NCBI GenBank assembly: GCA_947491545.1
Contig: CANLJX010000012.1
Span: forward strand, 1 to 40,624
Direction of reading: 5' to 3'
Origin: Deltaproteobacteria bacterium
GTDB taxonomy: Bacteria > Bdellovibrionota_C > UBA2361 > OMII01
Length of the DNA: 40,624 nucleotides
Notes under the pieces: model-generated
Seen by the model: only the letters and a program-made list of their open reading frames with translations
What the model was told of the DNA's origin: nothing
Databases searched by the model: none
Translations under genes and position numbers: made by a program
Shown: piece after piece, positions 32,433 to 40,540 of the stretch
Position numbering within the stretch: position 1 is the stretch's first letter
How the letters are laid out: each line of letters opens with the position of its first letter

Positions 32433-33716
32433 ATGCTTCCAAAGGTCTCGGAGATGAGTTCCTTCACCGGCACGCAGAACAATTCCTTAATTGAGTCCAG
32501 TGCGCCACACCTCGTGATCTGCTGTCCCTGTTGCCGCACCAAGTTTGCAGTAGAAAGCTCGACTATCGCTTCTCTTGAGGTGCCGCGTTTTCACTGTTCA
32601 CGCTGCGACACCGTGTTCTTGATGCAGGAGCCAGCAGAGATTCCTTCTCGTGGAGCTGCCCAGGGAGTGGACTCAGGATCCGCGCGCTGGGTACTCGCAG
32701 ACCCGGCCAAGACCATCGAGAATGAAGATTCTGTTCCAGCTCCTACTCCCGCTCCGGCGCTGCGCCCCAACGAGTTCTCTATCGGTATCGGCAGGTGGGA
32801 GGCAGAGCCTTCTCCGCAGGAGGCTACACCTCCGCCAACGATGAAGCCCCAGAATACCCCTACCGAGTCGATCTCGATGAGGTCAGGGCTTTCGCTGCTC
32901 GACCAAGGGCAGACGAATCTCGACTCCCAACGTCCCGCGGGTGGATTCGCTGCCTCGACAGCGCCTCGAACGCAGCTACCTTCTGCAAAGGTCAACCATC
33001 GCGCGGAGAATCCTCTCCGTTCGTCCAGCTCAGCCGCTGTCATCCCGGAACCAGCGAGCCTTTCAGAGGAAAACCAGGATTTACTGGCAAAGATGGGTCG
33101 TGACGCGGAAACAGGCATTCTGCGCCGCTTGGCCCAACGGTTATCACCCCGCTCACGAGGGCTCATCAAGCTGGCAGTCCCGCCCCTTGCCTCGCTCATG
33201 GTCCTGCTGCTGGTCTCTTACTCCGCTCGTATTAGCCCTCGCTCCACGGGCTCACTGCTAGAACTCGTAACACCATCGACGATCTCTGATATCGTCCCGC
33301 AGCTTCCACCGAACGATCTCACCATCCGCGATCTTTCCCTCAAGTTCGTCCGAACTCCGAGCCGAGAGACGGTGGCCGTCGTGTCTGGAAAGCTTTTCAA
33401 CGCCTCGTCTAAAGCGATCCAGGATGTCACACTTGAGGCACGCGGCTTCAACGAGAGGGGCGAGACCGTCATCGCAGCCAAGGCGCCGCTCCGATCAGCC
33501 CTCGGCAATGAGAAGGTATCAGACCTGGAGCGCGAGACGATCGTGAAATTTCAGCATGCTCTCGGCGCGAAAGACTCCTCAATTGCCGCAGGAGAGTCAG
33601 TGCCCTTCTCTGTGGCGCTTCTTACCCCTAACGATGCAAACGAAAGCTCCGAAGGCAACAGCGCTAGGCTGCCTACCGTCAAGTTCTTCTCTGCTCGAAT
33701 TTTCTCAGTGAGATAG
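32433..33716 (+). CDS. Zinc-ribbon (MJ0042/DUF3426-type) single-pass membrane protein
   Basis: The protein has 427 residues. An N-terminal MJ0042-type zinc ribbon is formed by C31, C34, C55 and C58 (C-P-C-C-R-T-K-F and F-H-C-S-R-C). A low-complexity Pro/Ser/Thr linker follows to about residue 215. One membrane segment lies at about 244-264. A periplasmic DUF3426-like beta domain (about 290-427) comes last, with L-F-N-A-S-S-K-A-I-Q-D-V-T-L-E. This layout is common in proteobacteria and its role is not settled. ATG at 32454 is an alternative start. It converges with tatA across 21 bp. Confidence 0.85.
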   Translation: MLPKVSEMSSFTGTQNNSLIESSAPHLVICCPCCRTKFAVESSTIASLEVPRFHCSRCDTVFLMQEPAEIPSRGAAQGVDSGSARWVLADPAKTIENEDSVPAPTPAPALRPNEFSIGIGRWEAEPSPQEATPPPTMKPQNTPTESISMRSGLSLLDQGQTNLDSQRPAGGFAASTAPRTQLPSAKVNHRAENPLRSSSSAAVIPEPASLSEENQDLLAKMGRDAETGILRRLAQRLSPRSRGLIKLAVPPLASLMVLLLVSYSARISPRSTGSLLELVTPSTISDIVPQLPPNDLTIRDLSLKFVRTPSRETVAVVSGKLFNASSKAIQDVTLEARGFNERGETVIAAKAPLRSALGNEKVSDLERETIVKFQHALGAKDSSIAAGESVPFSVALLTPNDANESSEGNSARLPTVKFFSARIFSVR

Positions 33717-33737
33717 TGGTAGCGGAATAGTGCGGCG

Positions 33738-33947
33738 CTACTTCTGGTCGCCGCCTTGCTTCTGGTCAGAAGGGCCCTTCTGTTCGGACGGAGTAACGTC
33801 GATCTCTGAGCCGTCACGGTATGACTTTTTGAAGTTGCTGATCGCCTTTCCTAGGCCAGCTCCAAGCTCAGGGAGCTTCTTCGTTCCGAAGAGAATAACC
33901 ACCACCAAGGCAATTAGGCCGATCTCCCATGCGCCAAACGATCCCAT
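33738..33947 (-). CDS. tatA: Twin-arginine translocase subunit TatA
   Basis: TatA forms the pore of the twin-arginine export system for folded proteins. The start M-G-S-F-G at 33947 gives 69 residues and places the single membrane helix at the N-terminus (I-G-L-I-A-L-V-V-V-I-L-F-G). The hinge and amphipathic helix signature follows (G-T-K-K-L-P-E-L-G-A-G-L-G-K-A-I), with an acidic/Gln-rich tail. TatB and TatC are not in the window. It is divergent from the TonB-like gene. Confidence 0.95.
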   Translation of the reverse strand: MGSFGAWEIGLIALVVVILFGTKKLPELGAGLGKAISNFKKSYRDGSEIDVTPSEQKGPSDQKQGGDQK

Positions 33948-34102
33948 ACGCTCTCCGACTCTCCTGTTTAGAAACTCCACGCTGGGACACCGGCTAGGGT
34001 GCCAGCGGCCGCTGTCGCCGTCCGGGACTTGCGACCCAGGCTTTCGCTGTGCCCCGAATCTCTGTTACTAGGGGCAACCGTTTGGTAACCTTACGCCAAC
34101 CC

Positions 34103-35176
34103 ATGCTCGCCTTCAAGTCCAGCCCCCTTCCCCGAAAAGACCCCTTACGGGTAGGGATCCCGCTCTCCCTGGTGCTGCATGCGATCTTGCTTGCAGTTAT
34201 CCTCTCTTCCAATGCCCCCCACCCACCCGAAGTTGGCATCATTAACGTCAGCTTGGAGATGCCGAAATCGCTGCGGAACCAACCCAAGGAGATCGTTTCA
34301 CCCCCCTTACAGAAGTCGCTGACGCCGCCAGAGAATACCAATAAACTTTCAGACTCAGACTCTGTCGCCGTCAAGGAGCAGGTACGTCGAGGAACCGAGG
34401 GAGGCGCTGCAGGTGCTCCATCCACGCAGCCCCAGCAGCCGGCGAAGCGAAGCGATCCGCAGCAACCGAGCCAGCCTCAGCAGCCACCTCCCCCTCCTCA
34501 ACCCAAGGAGCAGCAGCCTCCTCCCCAGCCCAACAAGGAACGAAGCTCATCGAAAGGAGAGCATCACTTAAAGAGCCTAAAGCTCGATGATGCGACGTTG
34601 GCGATGAAGTTCGGAAATCCTTCGGCGCAACGCTCCTCTCAGTCGAAGCCATCAAGTCGAGCATCGAGTCTCTCTGAGTACCAGGCGTTTTCGCGACCAC
34701 CAGGTTCGGGAGCCGCGTTCCTCGGAAACGGCGGTACCAACGATCACCTTCCAAATCTTCCCGATGGCGACATCACGATGCTGAACGCAAAAGCGAACAC
34801 CTATGCGAGCTTTGTGCGGCGAGTCGCAGTGCAGGTCTTTACTCAGCTTCGATCTCAGGGTTGGGAGCGACTGAGTCGTCAGCAGATTCAGCAGCTCGGC
34901 GATTTTACCACCGTCGAAGCAGTCCTCTCTCGGCAGGGCACCCTCATGGGGGTCAGGATTCACGGCACATCGGGCAGCAGCTCCTTCGACTCGGTGGTGC
35001 AGCAGTCCGTAAAGGCTGGAGCGCAGGATCCGAATCCGCCGCCTGGCGCGGAAGCCCAAGACGGTAACATTCACTTCATATTTAAGGCGCGAAGCTGGTC
35101 GCAGATGGGAGTGAATCCACGCTCTGGCATACCGAGCGAGCACCGCTGGCTTCTTCTCGCCACCGGGCTCGAGTAG
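34103..35176 (+). CDS. TonB-like energy-transducer protein
   Basis: The protein has a short cytoplasmic start, one membrane helix (V-G-I-P-L-S-L-V-L-H-A-I-L-L-A-V-I-L) and a periplasmic Pro/Gln-rich stretch with P-Q-Q-P and P-P-P-P-P runs that can span the envelope. The C-terminal domain (F-V-R-R-V-A-V-Q-V-F-T-Q-L to the end) resembles TonB_C, which contacts outer-membrane receptors. Three starts are possible: ATG 34103, TTG 34082 (better ribosome-binding site, AGGGG) and GTG 34049. No ExbB/ExbD or receptor gene is nearby. A TolA-like role is an alternative. Confidence 0.8.
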   Translation: MLAFKSSPLPRKDPLRVGIPLSLVLHAILLAVILSSNAPHPPEVGIINVSLEMPKSLRNQPKEIVSPPLQKSLTPPENTNKLSDSDSVAVKEQVRRGTEGGAAGAPSTQPQQPAKRSDPQQPSQPQQPPPPPQPKEQQPPPQPNKERSSSKGEHHLKSLKLDDATLAMKFGNPSAQRSSQSKPSSRASSLSEYQAFSRPPGSGAAFLGNGGTNDHLPNLPDGDITMLNAKANTYASFVRRVAVQVFTQLRSQGWERLSRQQIQQLGDFTTVEAVLSRQGTLMGVRIHGTSGSSSFDSVVQQSVKAGAQDPNPPPGAEAQDGNIHFIFKARSWSQMGVNPRSGIPSEHRWLLLATGLE

Positions 35177-35231
35177 GGCAACCCCTCTTTCTTACTGAGG
35201 AAATATAAAAACCGCCCATAAAGCACAGAAG

Positions 35232-35260
35232 CTGACTAAAGTGCCATAACTGGCTAATAT
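35232..35260 (+). promoter_or_regulatory. Candidate sigma-70 promoter upstream of the 180-residue protein
   Basis: CTGACT (35232-35237), a 17-base spacer and TAATAT (35255-35260) give a plausible promoter 21 bp before the ATG. The expected start site would fall close to the GGGGAGG ribosome-binding site, leaving a very short leader, so this is uncertain. Confidence 0.35.
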
Positions 35261-35281
35261 GGGGAGGATCTAGGCTAGGCT

Positions 35282-35824
35282 ATGTCAGATAGAACTACGC
35301 TCAAAAATCTTGACGCTGCGCCGGAACATGAGAGCTCTCAGCTCAGTGAGCTCCGTGCATCGAAGGACCTAGCCTCTAAGCCGGAGAACAGCGATCTTCC
35401 GCTTGCTCCGGCGACCGATCTCTCTCAAATCTCGATTGCGGCTGCGGGTGTTGAGCGCCTGAGCGCCCGACCTGGCAAACGAATAATTAGGCCAGGTCAT
35501 CAGTCCGCCTCTGCCACCGAGCGGAGCGCGCAAGGTGCTTCACCGAAGGCCCGTTCAACCGGCGAGATTGGTGTTTTTAAAAATCCCTACTACCCTTACC
35601 AAGGAAATGCCCTCGATCGGTTCGTGGCCCTGATTGCGAACATTTGCAAAGTGCTTGAGAAGCTGCTGTTAAAGCTGTTCGGCGGTGGTGACGCTCCGAT
35701 TCCTAAGCATGCTCCCAAGACTACTCAAGCCAAAAAGGATTCCACATCCGAGCAAGAGCAGGAGAAGAAAAAGCAGAAAGAGCGGGAAGCGAAGCAGCGC
35801 GAGCTTAGCACCCACCGTTCGTAG
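35282..35824 (+). CDS. Hypothetical protein with one hydrophobic amphipathic helix
   Basis: The protein has 180 residues and no signal peptide. The N-terminal 95 residues are polar and probably disordered. A short aromatic block (N-P-Y-Y-P-Y) precedes a hydrophobic helix at about 111-132 (F-V-A-L-I-A-N-I-C-K-V-L), followed by G-G-G. The tail is a highly charged Lys/Glu/Gln helix. I do not recognise the family. The segment G-N-A, Arg, hydrophobic helix, G-G-G resembles the same part of the DUF1521-like protein at 24734-25669. Confidence 0.72.
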   Translation: MSDRTTLKNLDAAPEHESSQLSELRASKDLASKPENSDLPLAPATDLSQISIAAAGVERLSARPGKRIIRPGHQSASATERSAQGASPKARSTGEIGVFKNPYYPYQGNALDRFVALIANICKVLEKLLLKLFGGGDAPIPKHAPKTTQAKKDSTSEQEQEKKKQKEREAKQRELSTHRS

Positions 35825-35850
35825 CTGCCTCGCCCCTCATAGCGTTGAGA

Positions 35851-36951
35851 CTACGCCGCTTGCGGTGCCTCGGACGCTGCCTTCTTGAGGTCGAACAGCT
35901 TTAGATCGTGCTTGCGAAGAAGCAGGAATCCGATGCTCACAAACAGCACGTACGTCACCAGGTGCATCACAATCGAGTAGGCTGAAACAAACGCCCAAGC
36001 CCCGTATCCAAAGAGCTGGAAGGCAGCCTTGCAGCCAACCTGGAATGTGCCGAAGAAGCCGGGCGCACTCGGAGCGGCGATAGCTAGGGCTACAAGCACA
36101 CCTAACGCGACGCTAAGCTCAAGTGACTGCTCCCATCCCTGATCCCACGGGAAGACGTACAGCATGGCGTAGAACTGAAGCCAGGCGAAGGTCCAAACGA
36201 TCACTGTCAGAAGCAAGATGACGAGCAGCCGGCTCGGAGTTTTGACCACTGAGGCGCCGCGGATCAGGTCGCCGGTAAAGTGGTCGACCATCCCGGCTAG
36301 CTTTGCTGGCAGAAGGCGGCTGCACGCAACGACGCACCTCTTGGTGAAATCTGGCGCAAGGCACGCCAAGACCAAGAAGACGAGTAGCCCAGCGCTCATG
36401 ACTGCAAGCGCTGTCGCTCCGGCCATAACCTGTGGGCTGACTTGTCGCGACGCGATTATAAAGGCAAATGACAGCAGCACGGTCGCCAAGTCGAAGAATC
36501 GTTCGATGACAACGGAAACAAAGGCGCTTGAGAAGGTGTAGTTGGTCCAGCGCGAAAGGATGAGTGGGCGGATGAACTCGCCTAGCCTAAACGGAAAGAT
36601 GAAGGTCGCCAAATTGCCGAGCATCATCGAGTCGAAGAGCTGCTGAAGCGAGACCTTACGCTCTCCTGGCTCAGCAGGCAGGAGGTACCGCCAGCGTAGC
36701 GAGCGGAAGAAGAAATGGGCGGCGAAGCAGAAGAGGAATGGGAAGACTGCCGGAAAGACCTTCGCCTCGCTAAAGCTCGCTACCAGCGCGTCGCAGCTCT
36801 GCCCGTCAGCGACGAGCCCGAACACGCCCGCCACAATCCCGCCGAGAGTTGCGTTCTTTGCCGCACAGTCGACGAGAAACTCGCCAAAAGCCCACCAGAG
36901 GGCGACTGCGGTGATAATGAATGGCAGGAGGATGCGGAATGCTTTCTTCAT
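35851..36951 (-). CDS. Flippase-like membrane protein (LPG synthase TM/UPF0104 family)
   Basis: The protein has 366 residues from the ATG at 36951; a second in-frame ATG lies at 36963. It has about eight hydrophobic segments and the family patterns R-S-L-R-W-R-Y-L-L, F-P-F-R-L-G-E-F-I-R-P and A-P-S-A-P-G-F-F-G-T-F. This domain is the membrane part of MprF and AglD and acts in moving or modifying lipids. The soluble MprF transferase part is absent, so a lipid flippase or a glycolipid role is likely. It converges with the 180-residue gene. Confidence 0.9.
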   Translation of the reverse strand: MKKAFRILLPFIITAVALWWAFGEFLVDCAAKNATLGGIVAGVFGLVADGQSCDALVASFSEAKVFPAVFPFLFCFAAHFFFRSLRWRYLLPAEPGERKVSLQQLFDSMMLGNLATFIFPFRLGEFIRPLILSRWTNYTFSSAFVSVVIERFFDLATVLLSFAFIIASRQVSPQVMAGATALAVMSAGLLVFLVLACLAPDFTKRCVVACSRLLPAKLAGMVDHFTGDLIRGASVVKTPSRLLVILLLTVIVWTFAWLQFYAMLYVFPWDQGWEQSLELSVALGVLVALAIAAPSAPGFFGTFQVGCKAAFQLFGYGAWAFVSAYSIVMHLVTYVLFVSIGFLLLRKHDLKLFDLKKAASEAPQAA

Positions 36952-37573
36952 AGGGCTGCGCAAGCCTAGCCTGAGGGTGGCAATTCAGCAACTTACAGTT
37001 CGCTCTCTCGAGGCGCAGGCTCTCCGGGCGCAACGATCCGTTCACTGTCGAAGGCCCTCGGTGTGCCGTATGCGAGGAGTCGTGACGTTTAAGTCGCGAC
37101 TGTAACCCGGGTAGTCTGTCACCCGGGCAGTCTTTCTATTAAGGAATCTACTCGTGCTGGGGGTACACACGCGCTTTCGATCTTACAGCCCGCTTTTGAG
37201 GAATCAAAATACTTACCAGTTCTTTCAGCGCAACCCACAGAGCCGATTGAGGAAGCATCGCGTTGAGGTTGTGTTATTGGAGATGACGGGTTCAATAACT
37301 AGAGGCACCACTCACGTCCGATAGGGTGCGGTTCAGCAACACTCATCAGTGACACATCGAAGGATGGGAGCCTAGATGGAGTATTCCTTGGCGAAGCCCA
37401 GCGGAGCCGGAAGGGGAGGACCTCCAAGCAACGGACCCCTACCGCGCCCGCAACCGTGCTTGGAGCTTGCCTCCCTCGGAATATAAAAGTGTCGGATATT
37501 GCTCAATTTAGGTTGAAGCCTTGCGCTCTCTTTCAAAAGACGAGCAACGCAGGGCTTCAACCTTCAAAGGAAA
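36952..37573. other. Long gene-poor region with several hairpins
   Basis: No open frame here has protein-like character. Visible structures are a 9-bp hairpin (AGTCGTGAC at 37078-37086 with GTCGCGACT at 37093-37101, one wobble pair), a CCCGGGT/ACCCGGG repeat (37106-37112 with 37121-37127) and a 16-bp inverted repeat at 37510-37563. The middle (37130-37500) shows nothing I can name. The lower GC content at the right end suggests acquired DNA. Confidence 0.45.
37510..37563. repeat. 16-bp inverted repeat with 22-base loop beside the lipoprotein gene
   Basis: AGGTTGAAGCCTTGCG (37510-37525) pairs with 37548-37563 over 16 positions with one G-T wobble. It lies 10 bp beyond the stop of the minus-strand lipoprotein gene. 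No T-tract follows on either strand, so it could be a Rho-type barrier, an RNA-stabilising hairpin or an element end. Confidence 0.6.
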
Positions 37574-37912
37574 TTAACTAATCTTATCTCCGGAAATCTC
37601 AAAAGTCTTGCTCTGAGCAAGTCCGAACGTGAAGATGTTCACGATAATATCGATGGGTTCCTGCTTAATCTTAACCGAAACATTTTCGAATTGGTGCCCT
37701 GAACCGTAGCGTTCACGCAAAACCTCCTGGACATCGACAGCTCCGGTATAATCGAATACCAGTCGGTGTTCGATCTTGACTACCTCGCCACCCGATTTCG
37801 TCGTGTCGGTCATCGACACCGAGTTACCAGAGGTCGAATAAATTCGAGCCAAAGTGCACCCTGAGGACATGCTGGCAATTAAAGCGAGCATTACAAATAA
37901 TCGTAGCTTCAT
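37574..37912 (-). CDS. Small predicted lipoprotein
   Basis: The protein has 112 residues. The N-terminus M-K-L-R-L-F-V-M-L-A-L-I-A-S-M-S-S-G-C is a lipoprotein signal with lipobox M-S-S-G-C. The mature part is about 93 residues, beta-rich, with no further cysteine. I recognise no family. The codon use is more AT-rich than neighbouring genes, so it may be acquired. It is isolated between long non-coding stretches. Confidence 0.75.
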   Translation of the reverse strand: MKLRLFVMLALIASMSSGCTLARIYSTSGNSVSMTDTTKSGGEVVKIEHRLVFDYTGAVDVQEVLRERYGSGHQFENVSVKIKQEPIDIIVNIFTFGLAQSKTFEISGDKIS

Positions 37913-38194
37913 ATATTCCCTCCCCCTAAATGTGGATTAGCGAAAACGGTACCGAAGCACCGGCTCACCCGCAAGCTGATAAATATGTACGTGGCTCCCC
38001 GATGTGCCTGTCAGGCCTCTGCAGGTCTCTGTACCCGGGCTACCGCACAAGCAAGGGTAGCAGAGCCGCCATGGCTGTGAGCAGCAGCTGGCTCGAGCCA
38101 TCCTGCAACGGCGGCGAAAATCGCCCTGGACGGGACTGTGGGTACACGTGTCCGCTACGAATCGGAGACCGCAAAAATCAGGAAAGTAGAAAAA
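37913..38194. other. Intergenic region with a nested hairpin
   Basis: A nested stem lies at 38065-38115: GCCGCC (38065-38070) with GGCGGC (38110-38115) outside, ATGGCT (38071-38076) with AGCCAT (38096-38101) inside. Just after it, GGCGA and TCGCC form a 5-bp hairpin (38113-38125). They lie beyond the 3' end of the transposase gene, where REP-type palindromes often occur. No gene is seen. Confidence 0.4.
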
Positions 38195-39169
38195 CTAGCA
38201 CCCAAGCGCGTTAGCGAGCTTCGGCATCGAGGGTGGACACAACCCAGGGGGATATGGAACCGAGACATCCCCCAACTTCCACCTCTCTCGAACCGCTCTC
38301 GCCTTCTGCATAAGCGCTCTGAAAAATCTGATAAACTCGACTCGCACACTGCGCTTCTCTGAGAGACACCACATGCGACGGCCCGTGCGTCTGGGACGGT
38401 ACGTGGTGTCAAATACCTGTGCGACAAGGCGCTCTCGGCCAAAAACGCGCTTCTTGTCCTGCTCTCTCTTCCTCTCAGCTCGCGCCTCAAGGAGTCTGAT
38501 GCGAGCGATCATCTGCTCGTTTATTTCCTGCTGTTGTGCGGTCGACCGATAGCCAAATGCTTCCATCCAGGCGTTCGGCTCAAGAGTAAATGTTTGCACC
38601 TCCTTTGAGGCGGTCATAATCTGCTCCGCGCGCTTTGCGTATCCCCGCAGGTTGTTGGCATCCCGCGGGATCGGGGTGAACTGGGGGCGTCTCAAACGCT
38701 TCCACTGACGGGTAAAATTACCTGATTGAAATATCTTCCAAGAGGAGAACCCGGGGTACCTGTCGATAGAGGTTTCTAAGTTATCTTTAGCCGGATTCGA
38801 GTAGAGATACGCTATGGCAATTAAGGCTCTCGTAGGAGTGAGAACGATCGGGCTGTCGTACCCCTCACACCACAGAGTCCGTTTGTCGCGCCCTAGGAGC
38901 CCGTTAATCTGGTGGGCTGACTCGGTTTTAAAATGACGGACAAATGCATCAATGTGATCGGGATTTATCACCACTAGAACGAGGTGAACGTGTGTTGCCT
39001 CGACGAGGATGTGGCAGATCCTCACGGGGTAGAGCTTCCACGCTGCCGCGAGGCAGCTCTTCACGATCGCCATACACAGTGGATTAGCTAAGAGTAGCAA
39101 ACCCTCTTCCAGGCTAAACGTGCAGAACAAAACGCTCCCATGGGGATGGTATTTCATCTTCCGGTGCAT
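38195..39169 (-). CDS. REP-associated Y1/HUH transposase (IS200-like domain)
   Basis: The ATG at 39169 gives 324 residues; the open frame extends to 39301 but the extra part is unlike the family. The HUH motif H60-V-H62 (A-T-H-V-H-L-V) and the downstream Tyr in I-A-Y-L-Y-S-N-P-A-K-D-N (Y121) are the Y1 transposase catalytic signature. Such single-copy RAYT enzymes cut single-stranded REP palindromes. The C-terminal part (about 220-324) is basic with a conserved-looking R-R-M-W-C-L-S-E-K-R. The catalytic residues are intact. It is divergent from the Fic-like gene. Palindromes lie at both sides. Confidence 0.85.
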   Translation of the reverse strand: MHRKMKYHPHGSVLFCTFSLEEGLLLLANPLCMAIVKSCLAAAWKLYPVRICHILVEATHVHLVLVVINPDHIDAFVRHFKTESAHQINGLLGRDKRTLWCEGYDSPIVLTPTRALIAIAYLYSNPAKDNLETSIDRYPGFSSWKIFQSGNFTRQWKRLRRPQFTPIPRDANNLRGYAKRAEQIMTASKEVQTFTLEPNAWMEAFGYRSTAQQQEINEQMIARIRLLEARAERKREQDKKRVFGRERLVAQVFDTTYRPRRTGRRMWCLSEKRSVRVEFIRFFRALMQKARAVRERWKLGDVSVPYPPGLCPPSMPKLANALGC

Positions 39170-39221
39170 GAGGAGGTATTCGGAGATATGAACGAGAGGT
39201 TGCGGAGGAAAGCGGGCGGGA

Positions 39222-39239
39222 GTAGCGCCCCTACAGGGG
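39222..39239. repeat. Short overlapping palindromes upstream of the transposase (possible REP)
   Basis: GTAG/CTAC (39222-39225 with 39231-39234) overlaps CCCCT/AGGGG (39228-39239). RAYT genes are often flanked by REP palindromes with a GTAG foot. A single copy cannot prove it. Confidence 0.3.
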
Positions 39240-39343
39240 AAAAACAGCGGAAAGTCAGTGCAATCGTCATCTCCGCTTCGAATTGACTCAAGTCTCGTCA
39301 TTCAGAGACCGACTGAACATAAGAGGAGTTACCTTCGGGGGGT

Positions 39344-40540
39344 ATGGCCAATCACGACCACAGTAACGGGCGCCCCAGAGGGGCTGACCGAAAGGCGCCG
39401 GGTGCGCCTCCGATCCGACCAGGGCAGCCTGCAGAAGGCTCAGCCACTCAGCCGTTAGCCAAACTCATGGCGGCTGACCGCCTAGCGATGCACGATGCTC
39501 AAGCGCCTGCGAGCCCCAACGTCTTTAAACTTAAGACCGAACTAGTTCGCGTCCCGATGGATGACGACAGTAAGCTTCAGCCAGCGCAGCAGCGGGTGCT
39601 GCGGGAAGTTGCCCATAAGGTCATGGGTGCCTTGGTACGGCTCTCAGAGAAGCGAGAGGCTGCATCGACAACAGAATCGACTCCAGAGCAGCGCTACCGC
39701 CACGCCTGCGAGTTTCTAGAGTGCTTCCCGGAGAACCTGATACAGCCACTAGTTACCCAGGCTCGTGCAGCACGGCTCGACCTCTCGAACGTCGACAGAG
39801 CGCTCTCGGAGTTCCGCAACGAGTACATCCGCACAGACTGCAGCGACGGCTCTACTCCCATACCTGCCCACATGATCGGCAAGACCTGCTCAATCCTTCA
39901 GTCAGTGCTGTACCCGGCACTGCCGGTTGAGGCAGACATGTTGCTGGCGCGAGTTGAGAAAGGCGTTCAAAGCCTTGAGGGTGGGGACAGGGTCGGCTAC
40001 CTGATGTTCGGCACGCGCCTGGCCTGGAGCGTGCTCCTGATGCAGCCAGACATCTTAACCCTAAGAGGCCAACGCCAAGGGGAACCGCTCCTTGACCCAA
40101 AGCTCGCGCACCGACTCTCCATGGTGCCCCTCCATCAGAGCGTAGAACAAGTAAAAAGGCCAGATCAGCTTAAGAAGCTGGAGCGATTCCTCGCAAGCCT
40201 GCCCCGCGGCTCAGGCCGCGACGGTCCGTCGCAGGAAGACCTGCAGGTTTTTTCTGAGATTTTCAGCCAGCCCATCCACACGCAGCCCTTCTACGAGGGC
40301 AACCACAGGACCGGCTGGATTCTTGCCAACCAATGGCTGCTTCAAAACTGCGGAGCCTACATCCCTTGGGACAGGGAGCTAAGTGACCACCTGAGGGAGG
40401 TCTCCTGCTTCAACGGCAGCAATCTGCCCTTCGCCCCAAACTTCGTAGAAGACTATTTTAGGTACCGGCACCAAAAGGTAGTTCCGCAGAAATTTGCTGA
40501 GCGCCTAGAGAGAAAGGTTCAGCTGGTGGAGGACCTTTGA
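39344..40540 (+). CDS. Fic-like domain protein with altered catalytic motif
   Basis: The protein has 398 residues and no signal peptide. The first 60 residues are Pro/Ala-rich and polar. The rest is mainly helical. Near the C-terminus it has Q314-P-F-Y-E-G-N-H-R-T-G (314-324), the shape of the Fic motif H-P-F-x-x-G-N-G-R-T. The catalytic His is replaced by Gln (a His lies two residues earlier, H312) and the second Gly by His. Fic proteins transfer AMP or other groups to target proteins. This one may be inactive or have another activity. It is the only recognisable gene to the right of the transposase; 40541-40624 holds no gene. Confidence 0.65.
   Translation: MANHDHSNGRPRGADRKAPGAPPIRPGQPAEGSATQPLAKLMAADRLAMHDAQAPASPNVFKLKTELVRVPMDDDSKLQPAQQRVLREVAHKVMGALVRLSEKREAASTTESTPEQRYRHACEFLECFPENLIQPLVTQARAARLDLSNVDRALSEFRNEYIRTDCSDGSTPIPAHMIGKTCSILQSVLYPALPVEADMLLARVEKGVQSLEGGDRVGYLMFGTRLAWSVLLMQPDILTLRGQRQGEPLLDPKLAHRLSMVPLHQSVEQVKRPDQLKKLERFLASLPRGSGRDGPSQEDLQVFSEIFSQPIHTQPFYEGNHRTGWILANQWLLQNCGAYIPWDRELSDHLREVSCFNGSNLPFAPNFVEDYFRYRHQKVVPQKFAERLERKVQLVEDL

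Noticed and set aside
37510-37563. Integron attC site
   Set aside because: The ends do not fit the RYYYAAC/GTTRRRY core sites and there is no integrase.
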